Counted from the first letter of the stretch, positions 38,411 through 49,605 are shown. The stretch: DNA of 64,000 nt from Xenorhabdus lircayensis (GCF_016306625.1 NZ_JACOII010000024.1:1-64000); one strand, 5' to 3'. Translations and numbers: made by a program. The notes: generated from the letters alone by a model not told the origin.

Positions 38411-38893
38411 ATGCCAAAAGTTGATATCGAACAATATAAAGAGGGTGATTTCCTTGTTGATTACGAAGAAAAAGTCTTTGAGGACGTCAAAGCACAGCCG
38501 GGTGAAAAGGCATTGGTGACTTTCCATACCGTTGCATTTGAAGGGTCAGTTGGCCTGATCAATGTGTTACAGGCAAAGCGTTTATTGCGCAAGGGTTTTG
38601 AAACCAAAATTTTGCTTTACGGCCCGGGGGTGCAACTGGGTGTACAACGTGGTTTTCCAACTTTAGGGGCGGAAGCCTTTCCAGGTCATTTGGCCGTCAA
38701 TAATCAGTTGAAAGTCTTTATGGAAGAAGGTGGCGAAGTCTATGCCTGCCGTTTTGCGTTGCAAGCGATGTATGGTCAAACCGAAAAAGCGCTGATTCCG
38801 GGAATTCGCCCAATTAATCCATTGGATGTGATGGATTTAAAACTGCTGATGCGTCGTGACAATGCCTTAATCATTGACACTTGGACTGTCTAA
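38411..38893 (+). CDS. nitB: MSMEG_0572/Sll0783-family nitrogen-starvation protein
   Basis: 160 residues, matching the family found at the start of Nit1C clusters, named after the mycobacterial and Synechocystis members induced by nitrogen shortage. A compact alpha/beta protein with no signal peptide. Conserved blocks are [15 protein letters not shown] near residue 53 and [14 protein letters not shown] near residue 74; the fold resembles DsrE-type proteins. The biochemical role is unknown. It starts 60 bases after the sigma-54 promoter with GGAG before the ATG, and leads the operon. Confidence 0.85.
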   Translation: MPKVDIEQYKEGDFLVDYEEKVFEDVKAQPGEKALVTFHTVAFEGSVGLINVLQAKRLLRKGFETKILLYGPGVQLGVQRGFPTLGAEAFPGHLAVNNQLKVFMEEGGEVYACRFALQAMYGQTEKALIPGIRPINPLDVMDLKLLMRRDNALIIDTWTV

Positions 38894-38923
38894 GTAAGCA
38901 TAAAACTATAAGGGGAATAAGCC

Positions 38924-39916
38924 ATGAACCGAATCATTAAAGCTGCCGCAGTGCAATGTAGTCCTGTGCTTTATAGTCAAGCCGCAACGGTAAAAAAAAT
39001 CTGTGACATTATTTTAGAGCTTGGAAAAAAAAGGGTACAATTTGCAGTTTTTCCTGAAACTATCGTGCCTTATTACCCCTATTTTTCCTTTGTACAACAG
39101 CCATTTGCCATGGGAAAAGAACATTTAAAGCTATTGAATCAGTCGGTGGTTGTACCTTCCGAAGCAACCTTAGCGATTGGTCAAGCCTGTCTTGAGGCCA
39201 ACATGGTGGTGTCGATTGGCGTTAATGAACGTGCTGGCGGGACGATTTATAACGCGCAATTGTTATTTGATGCCGATGGTTCAATCATTCAGCATCGCCG
39301 CAAAATTACCCCAACTTACCATGAGCGAATGGTTTGGGGGCAAGGCGATGGCAGTGGTCTGCGTGCCATTGATTCTGCGGTGGGACGTGTTGGTTCGCTG
39401 GCATGTTGGGAACATTACAACCCGTTGGCTCGTTTTGCCTTGATGGCAGATGGTGAGCAGATTCATGCCGCCATGTTTCCTGGTTCGTTGGTAGGACAAA
39501 TCTTTGCCGATCAAATCAGCGCTACCATTCAACACCATGCCTTAGAGTCTGGCTGTTTTGTGGTCAATGCCACCGCATGGCTGCATCCCGAACAGCAACA
39601 ACAAATTATGCAGGATACTGGCTGTAACATCGGCCCAATTTCAGGAGGATGTTTTACCGCCATTGTTTCTCCCGAAGGCAAGTTCTTAACTGAACAGCTC
39701 ACGCAAGGTGAAGGTCATTGCATTGCCGATCTGGACTTTAGCCTGATTGATAAGCGCAAACGCATGATGGATTCAGTTGGGCATTACAGCCGTCCTGAAT
39801 TGTTCAACTTATTGATTGATCGTCGTCCGACACATGTATTAAACGAACTGAAAGTTGAAGCATCAGATCAAAGTCACCTCGAAAAACTCTCAAAATTTAA
39901 TGAAGCGCATGTCTGA
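38924..39916 (+). CDS. nitC: Nitrilase (Nit6803/Nit1-type)
   Basis: 330 residues of the carbon-nitrogen hydrolase fold, which hydrolyses nitriles to acid and ammonia. The catalytic triad is complete: Glu45 in FPETIVP, Lys127 in RRKITPT, Cys161 in LACWEHYN, with the second Glu134 near the lysine. The Nit1 subgroup, to which Synechocystis Nit6803 belongs, occurs almost only with the genes seen downstream here. Members act on fumaronitrile-type dinitriles in vitro and one has been linked to cyanide assimilation (from memory). The true substrate is unknown. AGGGGAATAAGCC precedes the ATG. Confidence 0.92.
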   Translation: MNRIIKAAAVQCSPVLYSQAATVKKICDIILELGKKRVQFAVFPETIVPYYPYFSFVQQPFAMGKEHLKLLNQSVVVPSEATLAIGQACLEANMVVSIGVNERAGGTIYNAQLLFDADGSIIQHRRKITPTYHERMVWGQGDGSGLRAIDSAVGRVGSLACWEHYNPLARFALMADGEQIHAAMFPGSLVGQIFADQISATIQHHALESGCFVVNATAWLHPEQQQQIMQDTGCNIGPISGGCFTAIVSPEGKFLTEQLTQGEGHCIADLDFSLIDKRKRMMDSVGHYSRPELFNLLIDRRPTHVLNELKVEASDQSHLEKLSKFNEAHV

Positions 39917-39952
39917 ACCGTATTGATTAAATCCAAGTAATAGGGGGTAAAG

Positions 39953-41032
39953 ATGTCTGCTATACAACTATTGACCGATTTGCAATGTAATGGTCTGAAA
40001 TGGGAAGGCGAATTTGGTTTGTCCCGTAAAGGTGGCGCAGGGCCAAGCGATCATAAGGCACTGAGCCTTGACGGGCAGACCTTGATGATTCCTGTGCTGA
40101 ATCTTGCAGCACAAGATTCTCCCTATACCGCAAAGCCTGAACCGAACTCTGACAAGGTGACTGTCTTTAAAAACCGGATTCCTGTGGCAACCTTAACTGC
40201 ACCTGCACGACCACGTTTTTATGATTTTAAAACCGTCGAAGGTATTGCCTATGAACAAATTGCGACCTTACATAGCCATGATGTGTTGGCGACAACAGTG
40301 TTACAGCGCTGCATTCGTATGAATGACAAGACAACTGCATGCCAATTTTGCTCGATTGATCAGTCTCTAAAAGATGGGCGAACCTTGATCCGCAAGCACC
40401 CGCAACAATTGGCAGAAGTAGCCAAAGCAGCCGTTGAGCTGGATGGTGTCAAGCAAATGGTGATCACCACAGGTACGCCAAATACGGTAGATCGTGGTGC
40501 AAAAATTTTATATGACTCGGTTAAAGCGATTAAAGCGAAAGTAGATTTGCCGATACAGGTACAGTGCGAACCACCCGATGATTTTGCATGGTTTCAACGT
40601 CTAAAAGATGCAGGCGCTGTGTCGATTGGGATGCACCTTGAAGCGGTGAACGAGAGTGTACGGCAGAAAATTATGCCCGGCAAAGCTGAAGTATCGCTGA
40701 CAAAATATTTTGCTGCATTTGAGGCAGCCGTTGCGGTATTCGGTCGGGGACAGGTCAGTACCTACATTTTGGCGGGTTTGGGCGACACCGAACGGGACAT
40801 CGTAGAGATGACCGCCAAACTAACTAAAATTGGGGTATATCCATTTGTGGTGCCATTTGTGCCGATTCAAGGTACACCATTGGAACATCATCCTAAACCT
40901 GATCAAGCTTTTATGCAGTCGCTTTATCCGAAAATTGGCCAGCAACTCAAACAGCATGGCTTGAACTCAGAAAATACTCAAGCAGGCTGTGCCAAATGTG
41001 GCGCTTGCTCTTCGCTGAAAGCGTATGAATAA
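39953..41032 (+). CDS. nitD: MSMEG_0568-family radical SAM protein
   Basis: 359 residues with a TIM-barrel layout of radical SAM enzymes. The cluster-binding cysteines have uncommon spacing, C120-X9-C130-X2-C133 (CIRMNDKTTACQFC), instead of CX3CX2C. A further C346-X2-C349-X2-C352 (CAKCGAC) at the C-terminus may bind a second cluster. Barrel strands and glycine-rich turns are visible (MVITTGTPNTVDRG near residue 162, YILAGLGDTERDI near residue 275). A biotin-synthase-like radical reaction is likely; the substrate is unknown. It lies between nitrilase and GNAT in the fixed Nit1C order. Confidence 0.88.
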   Translation: MSAIQLLTDLQCNGLKWEGEFGLSRKGGAGPSDHKALSLDGQTLMIPVLNLAAQDSPYTAKPEPNSDKVTVFKNRIPVATLTAPARPRFYDFKTVEGIAYEQIATLHSHDVLATTVLQRCIRMNDKTTACQFCSIDQSLKDGRTLIRKHPQQLAEVAKAAVELDGVKQMVITTGTPNTVDRGAKILYDSVKAIKAKVDLPIQVQCEPPDDFAWFQRLKDAGAVSIGMHLEAVNESVRQKIMPGKAEVSLTKYFAAFEAAVAVFGRGQVSTYILAGLGDTERDIVEMTAKLTKIGVYPFVVPFVPIQGTPLEHHPKPDQAFMQSLYPKIGQQLKQHGLNSENTQAGCAKCGACSSLKAYE

Positions 41033-41044
41033 GGAGAACGTGAT

Positions 41045-41608
41045 ATGGAACTTTCCCGCTATCCTTGGCTGCTTGAGCTAAACGAAGGGCCGAAAAAATT
41101 TCTTAGTGACGACATTGTCATCAAAATTGTGTCGGAAGATTGGGAGCGTCGCCAATATTATCGTTTGCGTGAAATGACTTTTTGCACTGAACAGAAAATC
41201 TTGAAAGAAGATCGTGACGAGTACGATGTTAAAGCATTAGGTATTGTTGCCATTGGGAAAATGTTTGGTGAGCATGACCGTGTGATTGGTGCAGTACGGA
41301 TTTTCCCTGATGGCGAACAGACGTGGTATGGCGGGCGTTTATGCGTAGAACCTTTATATCGACGCCACCATACCATTGGTAAAGCGTTAATCAATACAGC
41401 GGTATCGACTGCCAAAAACTTGGGATGCCGTACTTTTTTAGCCACCGTGCAAAGTCAAAATGAACGCTATTTCCGAAGGTTGTGTTGGAATAGTTTGCGT
41501 CAATTGACCATTGCCAACATTCCGCATGTATTGATGCAGGCTCAGATTGAAAACTATCCGTTACAGCATGTCCCGATGCAAGCCTATATGCAGAAGGTGG
41601 CGTGCTGA
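41045..41608 (+). CDS. nitE: MSMEG_0567-family GNAT acetyltransferase
   Basis: 187 residues. GNAT-fold acyltransferase matching the Nit1C cluster family. A-strand and motif regions: REMTFCTEQKIL near residue 41, then GAVRIFPDGEQTWYGGRLCV near 82-101, the acetyl-CoA loop RRHHTIGKALI (about 107-117), and a LATVQSQNERYF strand. AAGGAGAACGTG precedes the ATG. The product presumably acylates an intermediate made by the radical SAM enzyme. The stop overlaps the start of the AIR-synthase-like gene (TGATG), so translation is coupled. Confidence 0.85.
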   Translation: MELSRYPWLLELNEGPKKFLSDDIVIKIVSEDWERRQYYRLREMTFCTEQKILKEDRDEYDVKALGIVAIGKMFGEHDRVIGAVRIFPDGEQTWYGGRLCVEPLYRRHHTIGKALINTAVSTAKNLGCRTFLATVQSQNERYFRRLCWNSLRQLTIANIPHVLMQAQIENYPLQHVPMQAYMQKVAC

Positions 41609-42621
41609 TGGAACTCAATCAATTAATTGAAATGTTAAAGCATACACCCGCGATGCAGTCCAAGCAGGCAATTACTCACAGTGTTTCAGTCAATACAACG
41701 TGCCATGTGGATTCGTTGGACAGCTTATATGCCTATCCCGGAGATGACACGGCGGCACTGCCGCTAAATGGTCAATATGTTTTGCACGCCTGTGAAGGCA
41801 TGTTACCAAGTTTTGTCGCCAATCATCCTTATTTTGCAGGATGGTCAGCGGTCATGGCGAATATCAGCGATATTGCAGCAATGGGCGGTCGGGCATTGTC
41901 AGTGGTGAACAGTTTTTGGCATACCAGTAGCGAACAGGCCCGGTTGTTAATGCAAGGCATGCAGGATGCTTGTCGTGCTTATGGGGTGCCATTGGTCGGT
42001 GGTCATAGCCATCTTGGGGCAATTTATCAGCCCGCTTTATCGGTTGCGATTCAAGGTATAGCACAAGAACTGCTTTCTGTGTTGCATGTCAAACCACAAC
42101 AAAAAATTCTGATCGCTTTAAATTTGCAAGGGCAATTCCACCCCAATACCACTTATTGGAAATGCTTTGAGCGTGTATCTGATCACATCTTACAGTCACA
42201 AATTGCCTTGTTGCCGCAATTGGCCGAAACAAATCGGGTTCATGCCGCCCGTGATATCAGCAATGCCGGCATTTTAGGCAGTCTGCTGATGCTGCTCGAA
42301 GCTACGGCATCGGGGGCACATATCAACTTAGATTCCATTCCTAAACCTGATGATGCGGACTGGTTTAAATGGCTACAAATTTTCCCCAGTTTTGGTTTTT
42401 TACTGACTGCCGATGTCGATAAATGTGAAGAAATCATCACACTGTTTCACCGTCAGGGTATTACCTGCTCGGTGATTGGTGAAACTAATGCCAGCCGTGT
42501 GGTTGCAGTGCAGCAGCAGAAACAGCACAGCATATTCTGGGATTTTAACAGCCAAGTATTTACCGGCTTTTGTTATGCCAGTGTTTTAAAAAAAATTCGC
42601 CTTAAAAAAATTACAGACTAA
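41608..42621 (+). CDS. nitF: AIR-synthase (PurM/ThiL)-like protein of Nit1C cluster
   Basis: 337 residues from ATG 41608, overlapping the previous stop. It has the PurM/ThiL/HypE-type ATP-grasp-like fold: a glycine-rich metal/ATP-binding stretch YAYPGDDTAALP near residue 41, AAMGGRALSV near 90, and DISNAGILGSLLMLLEATASG near residue 212. Related enzymes activate a carbonyl or acid with ATP. Family MSMEG_0567/Sll0787. Role in the pathway not established; placement between GNAT and NitG is conserved. Confidence 0.85.
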   Translation: MELNQLIEMLKHTPAMQSKQAITHSVSVNTTCHVDSLDSLYAYPGDDTAALPLNGQYVLHACEGMLPSFVANHPYFAGWSAVMANISDIAAMGGRALSVVNSFWHTSSEQARLLMQGMQDACRAYGVPLVGGHSHLGAIYQPALSVAIQGIAQELLSVLHVKPQQKILIALNLQGQFHPNTTYWKCFERVSDHILQSQIALLPQLAETNRVHAARDISNAGILGSLLMLLEATASGAHINLDSIPKPDDADWFKWLQIFPSFGFLLTADVDKCEEIITLFHRQGITCSVIGETNASRVVAVQQQKQHSIFWDFNSQVFTGFCYASVLKKIRLKKITD

Positions 42622-42663
42622 ATCCGTACAGATTGAAACTAAGAGTCAATAGGAGCCTATGTT

Positions 42664-42954
42664 ATGCCCAGTGTGAATTTTACTGTGAAATGGCCTAATG
42701 GAGATCGGGTTCAATATTATTCACCCTCAACGGTGATTTATGAGTATCTGTCCATTGGTCAGCGTTACCCAAGTACGCAGTTTTTGCATCAGGTTGAAAA
42801 TGGCCTGTATGCCGCATCGGAAAGAGTACGGGCACGTTATGGCTTTGCCTGTAGTTCAGCCATAGACAATCTGGCGATGATCAAACGCCAAGCCAAATTC
42901 TTCGAGCTAAGTCCGGAAGATCAAATTGAAGTTATTGAAATGACGAAGAAATGA
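42664..42954 (+). CDS. nitG: MSMEG_0570-family small protein
   Basis: 96 residues, no signal peptide. Begins MPSVNFTVKWPNGD and carries a YSPSTVIYEYL block near residue 21 and a long basic C-terminal helix. It corresponds to the small protein always found next to the flavin oxygenase in Nit1C clusters; function unknown. GGAGCC lies before the ATG, and the next gene follows 12 bases after the stop. Confidence 0.8.
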   Translation: MPSVNFTVKWPNGDRVQYYSPSTVIYEYLSIGQRYPSTQFLHQVENGLYAASERVRARYGFACSSAIDNLAMIKRQAKFFELSPEDQIEVIEMTKK

Positions 42955-42966
42955 GAGAGATGTTCC

Positions 42967-44259
42967 ATGTTAAATATCCAAAATCAAATATTACAGCCAA
43001 ATTATGATGTGGTGATTGTTGGTGGCGGTCAGGCAGGTTTATGTATCAGCCACTATTTGCAAAAAGCAGGTATTGACCATGTGGTGTTGGAAAAAGAATC
43101 CGAGTTGACCCATAGCTGGCGCCGTAAACGTTGGGATAATTTTACCTTGGTGACTCCGAACTGGCAGTGTCTATTGCCTGAACATCCTTATCGAGGACAA
43201 GATCCTGACGGCTTTATGAAAAAGCATGAAATTGTGGAATATCTGGATGAATTTATTGAAAAACTCAATCCTCCTGTCATCTTAAATATTCAGATAAAAC
43301 AGGTGAAAAAAGTGGCAGCACATAAGTTTGCCATTGAAACCAATCACGGTACAACCACAGCCAAACAGCTTGTGGTCGCCGCAGGTGGGTATCACACCCC
43401 GATTTATCCCAAACTAAGCGATGCCTTGCCTCACCATATAAAAGTGATGCATTCGGAAGAATATTTAAATGCCGATCAACTGCCTGAAGGTGCGGTGTTG
43501 GTGGTCGGATCAGGGCAGTCTGGTGCGCAGATTGCCGAAGACTTACATCTGACAGGCAAAAAAGTCTACTTATCGACAGGCGATGCCCCACGTTGTGCTC
43601 GATTCTATCGCGGTAAAGATGTGGTGAAATGGCTGTTTGATATGGGTTATTACGAAACTACTGTCAAAGATCATCGTTATAGTGAAGAAGTACGTAACAG
43701 TACCAACCACTATGTCACAGGGCGTGATGGTGGACATGATATTGATCTGCGTAAATTTGCCTTAGAAGGAATGCAACTGTTCGGTCGTTTTGATGACTTT
43801 AAAGATGGTCAACTCTGGTTTAGACCCGATTTATCAGAAAACCTAGACCGTGCTGATGCTACTTATAATCGCATTAATGCTTCTATTGATGAGTATTTAG
43901 ATAAAAACAGTATTGCAACCAATGAACCTGCATCGGTGTATCAGCCTGTTTGGCAGCCTGAGCAGGAAATCACATCTATTGATTTAGCAGAAGAAAATAT
44001 TACTTCAGTGATTTGGTGTATCGGTTTTAGACCAGATTATTCATGGATTGATTTAAATATTTTTCAAGCCAATGGTTATCCAAAACATGACCGTGGAATT
44101 ACCATTGATCCGGATGTCACGTTTATTGGTTTACCATGGTTATATACATGGGGCTCCGGGCGTTTTATGGGGATCGATCAGGATGCCGCCTATGTGGCAC
44201 AGCATATTAAGCAACAAATAAGTCAGCAAAATATCCATATTGTTGCAGAAATGACTTAG
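42967..44259 (+). CDS. nitH: MSMEG_0569-family flavin-dependent monooxygenase
   Basis: 430 residues. FAD-containing monooxygenase of the class B type. The N-terminal FAD loop is VVIVGGGQAGLCISH (about residue 16), and the second nucleotide loop VLVVGSGQSGAQIAED is near residue 178, as expected for an NAD(P)H site. The middle region GWHTPIYPKLSD-like is family typical (here YHTPIYPKL). It would oxygenate or oxidatively trim an intermediate of the pathway. It is the last gene of the cluster and ends about 55 bases before a double hairpin. Confidence 0.88.
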   Translation: MLNIQNQILQPNYDVVIVGGGQAGLCISHYLQKAGIDHVVLEKESELTHSWRRKRWDNFTLVTPNWQCLLPEHPYRGQDPDGFMKKHEIVEYLDEFIEKLNPPVILNIQIKQVKKVAAHKFAIETNHGTTTAKQLVVAAGGYHTPIYPKLSDALPHHIKVMHSEEYLNADQLPEGAVLVVGSGQSGAQIAEDLHLTGKKVYLSTGDAPRCARFYRGKDVVKWLFDMGYYETTVKDHRYSEEVRNSTNHYVTGRDGGHDIDLRKFALEGMQLFGRFDDFKDGQLWFRPDLSENLDRADATYNRINASIDEYLDKNSIATNEPASVYQPVWQPEQEITSIDLAEENITSVIWCIGFRPDYSWIDLNIFQANGYPKHDRGITIDPDVTFIGLPWLYTWGSGRFMGIDQDAAYVAQHIKQQISQQNIHIVAEMT

Positions 44260-44314
44260 CAATAATTGTAAGACTCTGGCCTCAACATGCTGTTTCATGT
44301 CGTGCGGGCGCAGG

Positions 44315-44359
44315 CGCTGACAAAAATCAGCGGTTACTGGACAGATTGCCTGTAACCGC
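44315..44359. terminator. Hairpins between the nit cluster and kdsA
   Basis: Two overlapping stems: CGCTGA/TCAGCG (44315-44332) and the stronger GCGGTTAC/GTAACCGC (44330-44359). Both cannot form together. No long T tail. Located between convergent nitH and kdsA, so likely end both units. Confidence 0.5.
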
Positions 44360-44389
44360 ATTATCAAGAAAACCCGACAGGTTCAGTGA

Positions 44390-45322
<933 letters not shown>

Positions 45323-45334
45323 TTATGACGAGGT

Positions 45335-46144
45335 TCAATGAAGAATGATCCGTCTCTGCTCAATGGAGTTAATCTGCATTTTTATCATTTCTGAGATAGG
45401 GTCCTCAGGGCAGTGCTCCACAAAATAACTCAGATCCGAGACAGCGATATGATTGCAATCAAGCTGTGCATAAATCAGCCCCCGGTCACGGATTTCATAC
45501 GGATCATCGGGGTCAAACATCAACACGATTTCACTGGCTTTAAGCGCCAGTTCCATCTTTTTCTCTTCCATCAAAGAAACTTTAATAGTGTCGGTAACTT
45601 TACGTACGATGCTGATGTTATCCGCTTCCTGTAGGTCTCTCTTTTCCAGACAAACAGTCGGGCCAATATTGCCTTTCAACCAGACATCAAGTGTATGTTC
45701 GTTGAGCGTATCGCCATTCATGGGATTAATAAACCATGTTGGTTCATCAACCAAATCAATCCGTAAGATTAGCTGTGTCGGGAATATGACAGGCTGTATT
45801 GGCAAAGCCAGCGCCTGAGCAATATGTGTGAATACGGTTCCGAGCGCTACGGGCGCACCTTGGCGTGAATGCAGAACACTATCCAGCCACAGGGTATCAG
45901 ACAAACAGTACACCCCATTTGCTCCGCCGAACTTCCATTCTCGATAAAAAAGTGTCAACAATGACTGCAATTTTACTTTTGTGTCGGTAATAGAGGACAA
46001 CTTCTGCTGGGCTTCTTCAACCAATGCAGCTAGCTGTTCAGTCACCAACATTTGAGGAAAATCAGGACGAATGGCCTGTGTTACTAGAATAATACCGTCA
46101 ATCAGGGGAGTACTATTGAATTCATAATTAACTATGGGTTTCAT
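45335..46144 (-). CDS. sirB1: SirB1-family transglutaminase-like protein
   Basis: 269 residues, the SirB1/YchA family, with a transglutaminase-like fold in the first half and a TPR-like helical second half (about 180-265). Catalytic activity is not established; in Salmonella the gene was first tied to virulence regulation. Conserved FGGANGVYCLSDTLWLDSVL lies near residue 75, in the fold's core. It overlaps prmC by 17 bases, so sirB2, which lies between these genes in E. coli, is missing. Confidence 0.9.
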   Translation of the reverse strand: MKPIVNYEFNSTPLIDGIILVTQAIRPDFPQMLVTEQLAALVEEAQQKLSSITDTKVKLQSLLTLFYREWKFGGANGVYCLSDTLWLDSVLHSRQGAPVALGTVFTHIAQALALPIQPVIFPTQLILRIDLVDEPTWFINPMNGDTLNEHTLDVWLKGNIGPTVCLEKRDLQEADNISIVRKVTDTIKVSLMEEKKMELALKASEIVLMFDPDDPYEIRDRGLIYAQLDCNHIAVSDLSYFVEHCPEDPISEMIKMQINSIEQRRIILH

Positions 46145-46991
46145 TTTTATTCCATCGACCTACCGTGATACGTTCGTTACCACCATAATCTTGAAAAGTC
46201 GCTATCTGTTGATAACCTTTCTCCAAAAAAAGGTTTCTGACAACGATTCCCTGTTTCCAGCCATGTTCCAATAATAGCCACCCGTTTGGTAACAGGAAGT
46301 GGCGAGCCTGCGCCACAATTGTCTGCAAATCTGCCATGCCATTTTGTGCGGCAATCAATGCGGTGGCCGGTTCAAACCTGACATCTCCTTCACGCAGATG
46401 AGGATCAAGCTCATCAATATACGGAGGATTACTGACAATCATATCAAATTGTCGACCGACCACCGCAGAAAACCACTCACTTTGCAAAAAATTCACATTG
46501 TGAAAAGACAATCTTTCCGCGTTTCTTTCAGCATTGTGTTTCGCCAATACCACCGCATCAGAGTTAATATCTACCCCTGTTACATGGCAATCATGTCGCT
46601 CACTTGCCAGCGCCAATGCAATTGCACCGGTTCCCGTACCAAGATCCAGAATCTGTGCCGGTAAATCAGGCAACAATTCCAAAGCTTTTTCAACCAGACA
46701 TTCCGTATCGGGACGTGGGATCAAGGTCGCGGGCGATACTGCAAAAGGCAGCGACCAAAATTCACGCTCGCCCACAATATAAGCGATCGGCTCTCCCTGA
46801 ATGCGACGAGCCAGCAAAGCATCAAGCTGACGGACTTCTTCCAATGAGATTAGTGTTTCATTGAATGCGATTAAATAAGTGCGGGAACGCCCTGTCACGT
46901 ATTGCAACAGGATTTCTGCATCACGCTTGGGGCTGTCACTTTCGGTCAACTGCATAGCTGCATGCTGGAGCCAATATTGAAAATTCATCAA
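46128..46991 (-). CDS. prmC: Release-factor glutamine methyltransferase PrmC
   Basis: Methylates the glutamine of the GGQ motif in release factors 1 and 2 using SAM. 287 residues, normal length. Helical N-terminal domain, then a class I methyltransferase domain with [15 protein letters not shown] near residue 118 and the substrate-binding [10 protein letters not shown] near residue 186. The start overlaps prfA by 4 bases, so the methyltransferase is translated right after its target protein RF1. Confidence 0.95.
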   Translation of the reverse strand: MMNFQYWLQHAAMQLTESDSPKRDAEILLQYVTGRSRTYLIAFNETLISLEEVRQLDALLARRIQGEPIAYIVGEREFWSLPFAVSPATLIPRPDTECLVEKALELLPDLPAQILDLGTGTGAIALALASERHDCHVTGVDINSDAVVLAKHNAERNAERLSFHNVNFLQSEWFSAVVGRQFDMIVSNPPYIDELDPHLREGDVRFEPATALIAAQNGMADLQTIVAQARHFLLPNGWLLLEHGWKQGIVVRNLFLEKGYQQIATFQDYGGNERITVGRWNKNETHS

Positions 46992-48070
46992 TCCTGCTCT
47001 GACAATGCGGATAATTGATCGGCCTGATATTCGGTAACGATAGGCTGGATAAGCATATCCAGTTTACCTTCCATCACTTCTTCAAGACGGTATAACGTTA
47101 AGTTGATACGGTGATCGGTAACTCGTCCCTGTGGAAAATTATAGGTACGGTTGCGATCTGAACGGTCGCCAGTGCCGAGCAAATTGCGGCGCTCAGAAGC
47201 CTCCGCTTCCTGACGTTTTCGCATTTCAGCAGCACGAATGCGCGCAGCAAGCACAGACATCGCTTTTGCCTTGTTTTTATGCTGGGAGCGCTCGTCCTGG
47301 CATTCTACGACAATGCCCGTTGGAAGATGGGTAATTCGAATTGCTGAGTCAGTGGTATTGACGTGCTGCCCACCAGCACCGGAAGAGCGAAACGTATCAA
47401 TTTTCAAATCGCCGGGGCTGATTTCCGGTAATTCCGCTTCTGGGATTTCCGGCAGAATAGCCACAGTACAGGCAGAAGTGTGAATACGCCCCTGAGATTC
47501 TGTTTCCGGCACACGCTGAACACGATGACCGCCTGATTCAAACTTCAGATGACCATAAACTTGATCACCAGAAACTCTGGCAATCACTTCTTTATATCCA
47601 CCATGTTCGCCCTCATTGGCGCTCATGATCTCAACTTTCCAGCGGCGCGATTCTGCATAACGGCTATACATGCGGAATAAATCCCCGGCAAATATCGCAG
47701 CCTCATCACCACCGGTTCCTGCACGAACTTCAAGGAAACAGCTACGCTCATCGTCCGGATCTTTTGGTAATAACAGCAGTTGTAGTTGCTGTTCCAACTC
47801 TTCATTACGAATTTTTGCGGCTTTGAGTTCTTCCTGCGCCATTTCCCGCATTTCGGGATCATCAAGCATCATCTCAGCTGTTTCAATATCATCCTGAACG
47901 CTTTTCCAAGCTTTAAAACAGTTAGTCACATCGGTAAGTTGAGCATATTCCTTTGATAATGCACGGAAACGCTCTTGCGCAGCGATCACTTCAGCATCAC
48001 CGAGGTGAACCAAAACTTCTTCATGGCGTTCTTGTAATGCTTCCAATTTAGCGACAATAGAAGGCTTCAT
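46988..48070 (-). CDS. prfA: Peptide chain release factor 1
   Basis: Terminates translation at UAA and UAG. 360 residues, the normal length. The N-terminal coiled region is followed by the tRNA-mimic domains; the stop-codon-reading PAT motif region lies in domain 2, and the catalytic GGQ appears in [13 protein letters not shown] near residue 235. It is in the usual hemA-prfA-prmC arrangement, 30 bases after the hemA stop. Confidence 0.97.
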   Translation of the reverse strand: MKPSIVAKLEALQERHEEVLVHLGDAEVIAAQERFRALSKEYAQLTDVTNCFKAWKSVQDDIETAEMMLDDPEMREMAQEELKAAKIRNEELEQQLQLLLLPKDPDDERSCFLEVRAGTGGDEAAIFAGDLFRMYSRYAESRRWKVEIMSANEGEHGGYKEVIARVSGDQVYGHLKFESGGHRVQRVPETESQGRIHTSACTVAILPEIPEAELPEISPGDLKIDTFRSSGAGGQHVNTTDSAIRITHLPTGIVVECQDERSQHKNKAKAMSVLAARIRAAEMRKRQEAEASERRNLLGTGDRSDRNRTYNFPQGRVTDHRINLTLYRLEEVMEGKLDMLIQPIVTEYQADQLSALSEQD

Positions 48071-48100
48071 TCGTAATATCAGACCTTATTTAGAATAGGG

Positions 48101-49363
48101 TTAGTTATGATCCAGCCCAAGGCTGTCCCGTAATAGATTCAGGCGTTCCAAATCACCATCACTGGCAGCCTGTTGGAGAGATTTAGTTGGTGTATGGATC
48201 AGACGATTCGTCAATTGGTGAGTCAATTGGTTGATGATCTGTTCAGCATCCGCACCCTGCCTTATGGACATCAATGCTTTTGCCGTCATCTCAGCTCTGA
48301 TTTTCTCTGCTTGTTCTCGATATTCGCGAATTGTATTAACCGCCCCCTGAGAACGCAACCAATCCATGAAATGGATGCTTTCTTGTTGCACAATGTTTTC
48401 CGCAACAACCGCAGCAGCTTTACGTTGAGCAAGGTTCTTCTGAATAATGGCCTGTAAATCGTCCACGCTATACAAATAGACATCGCTCAATTTTTCAACA
48501 TCCGGCTCAATATCACGGGGAACGGCAATGTCGATCAACAGCATCGGCTGGTTGCGACGTAATTTCAACGCCCGTTCGACCATGCCTTTACCAATAATCG
48601 GTAATGGGCTGGCGGTAGAACTGATCACAATATCGGCTTCAGCCAATCGGGTATCGATGTCCGGCAGGGAAATGACTTCCGCATTGACTTCACTGGCAAG
48701 CTTCTGCGCCCTATCTCTTGTGCGATTGGCGATCATCATTTGACGCACACCATGCTCCTTGAGGTGACGAGCCACCAGTTCAATCGTTTCCCCTGCTCCC
48801 ACCAACAGGATGCTCAATTGAGAAAGAGATTCGAAAATTTGCCGGGCAAGCGTACAAGCGGCAAACGCCACAGAAACGGCATTTGCACCAATCTCAGTTT
48901 CTGTTCTGACTCGCTTCGCCACCGAGAAAGATTTTTGGAACAGGCGTTCCAGCTCACCCGATAAAGACTGATAATTTTGCGACTCGGCGAATGCTTTTTT
49001 CACCTGCCCTAATATCTGCGGTTCTCCCAATACAAGAGAATCCAAGCCGCTCGCTACTCGCATCAAGTGGCTGACTGCTTCATTATCCAAATGCCAATAG
49101 AGGCTTTCTTCCAGATCATCAGGATTAAGCTGATGATATCCACATAGCCAATTAATTAACTGTTCTTTAAAATTATCCTGCTGTTCAACACTGAGATAGA
49201 GCTCCGTACGGTTGCAAGTTGACAGCACAACGCCGCCTCGCACCAACGGTTGCTGGAGCAAGTTATCAAGCGCAAGCCCTATCGTGTCAGGAGAAAAGGC
49301 CACCCGCTCACGTAAAGAAACAGGCGCTGTTTTATGGTTGATACCGAGTGCTAATAAAGTCAT
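48101..49363 (-). CDS. hemA: Glutamyl-tRNA reductase HemA
   Basis: First enzyme of heme synthesis by the C5 route; reduces glutamyl-tRNA to glutamate semialdehyde with NADPH. 420 residues, close to the usual 418. The catalytic Cys50 lies in STCNRTELY; the NADPH-binding [11 protein letters not shown] is near residue 184. The N-terminus [15 protein letters not shown] matches the region that governs heme-triggered turnover in E. coli. It is divergent from lolB and upstream of prfA, as in other enterobacteria. Confidence 0.96.
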   Translation of the reverse strand: MTLLALGINHKTAPVSLRERVAFSPDTIGLALDNLLQQPLVRGGVVLSTCNRTELYLSVEQQDNFKEQLINWLCGYHQLNPDDLEESLYWHLDNEAVSHLMRVASGLDSLVLGEPQILGQVKKAFAESQNYQSLSGELERLFQKSFSVAKRVRTETEIGANAVSVAFAACTLARQIFESLSQLSILLVGAGETIELVARHLKEHGVRQMMIANRTRDRAQKLASEVNAEVISLPDIDTRLAEADIVISSTASPLPIIGKGMVERALKLRRNQPMLLIDIAVPRDIEPDVEKLSDVYLYSVDDLQAIIQKNLAQRKAAAVVAENIVQQESIHFMDWLRSQGAVNTIREYREQAEKIRAEMTAKALMSIRQGADAEQIINQLTHQLTNRLIHTPTKSLQQAASDGDLERLNLLRDSLGLDHN

Positions 49364-49605
49364 CTTAACTGCGTTGAGTTATCACAAGGATCAAATTCAT
49401 GATGATATTAAGAATTATTCTCATAAACTCACACCCTTCATAAGGACTCTCATTGGCCGAGCATTTTACTTGATGCATCAGTTCAATAAAAGCCAATCGG
49501 ACGGTTCCGCTGCAATTTATTCGAGAATTATTGCCAAATTTTCGCTAAATTAGCTTCTTAATTATAGAATTGGATGGCACATCCTATACCCAAGAGCCTT
49601 CAAGC

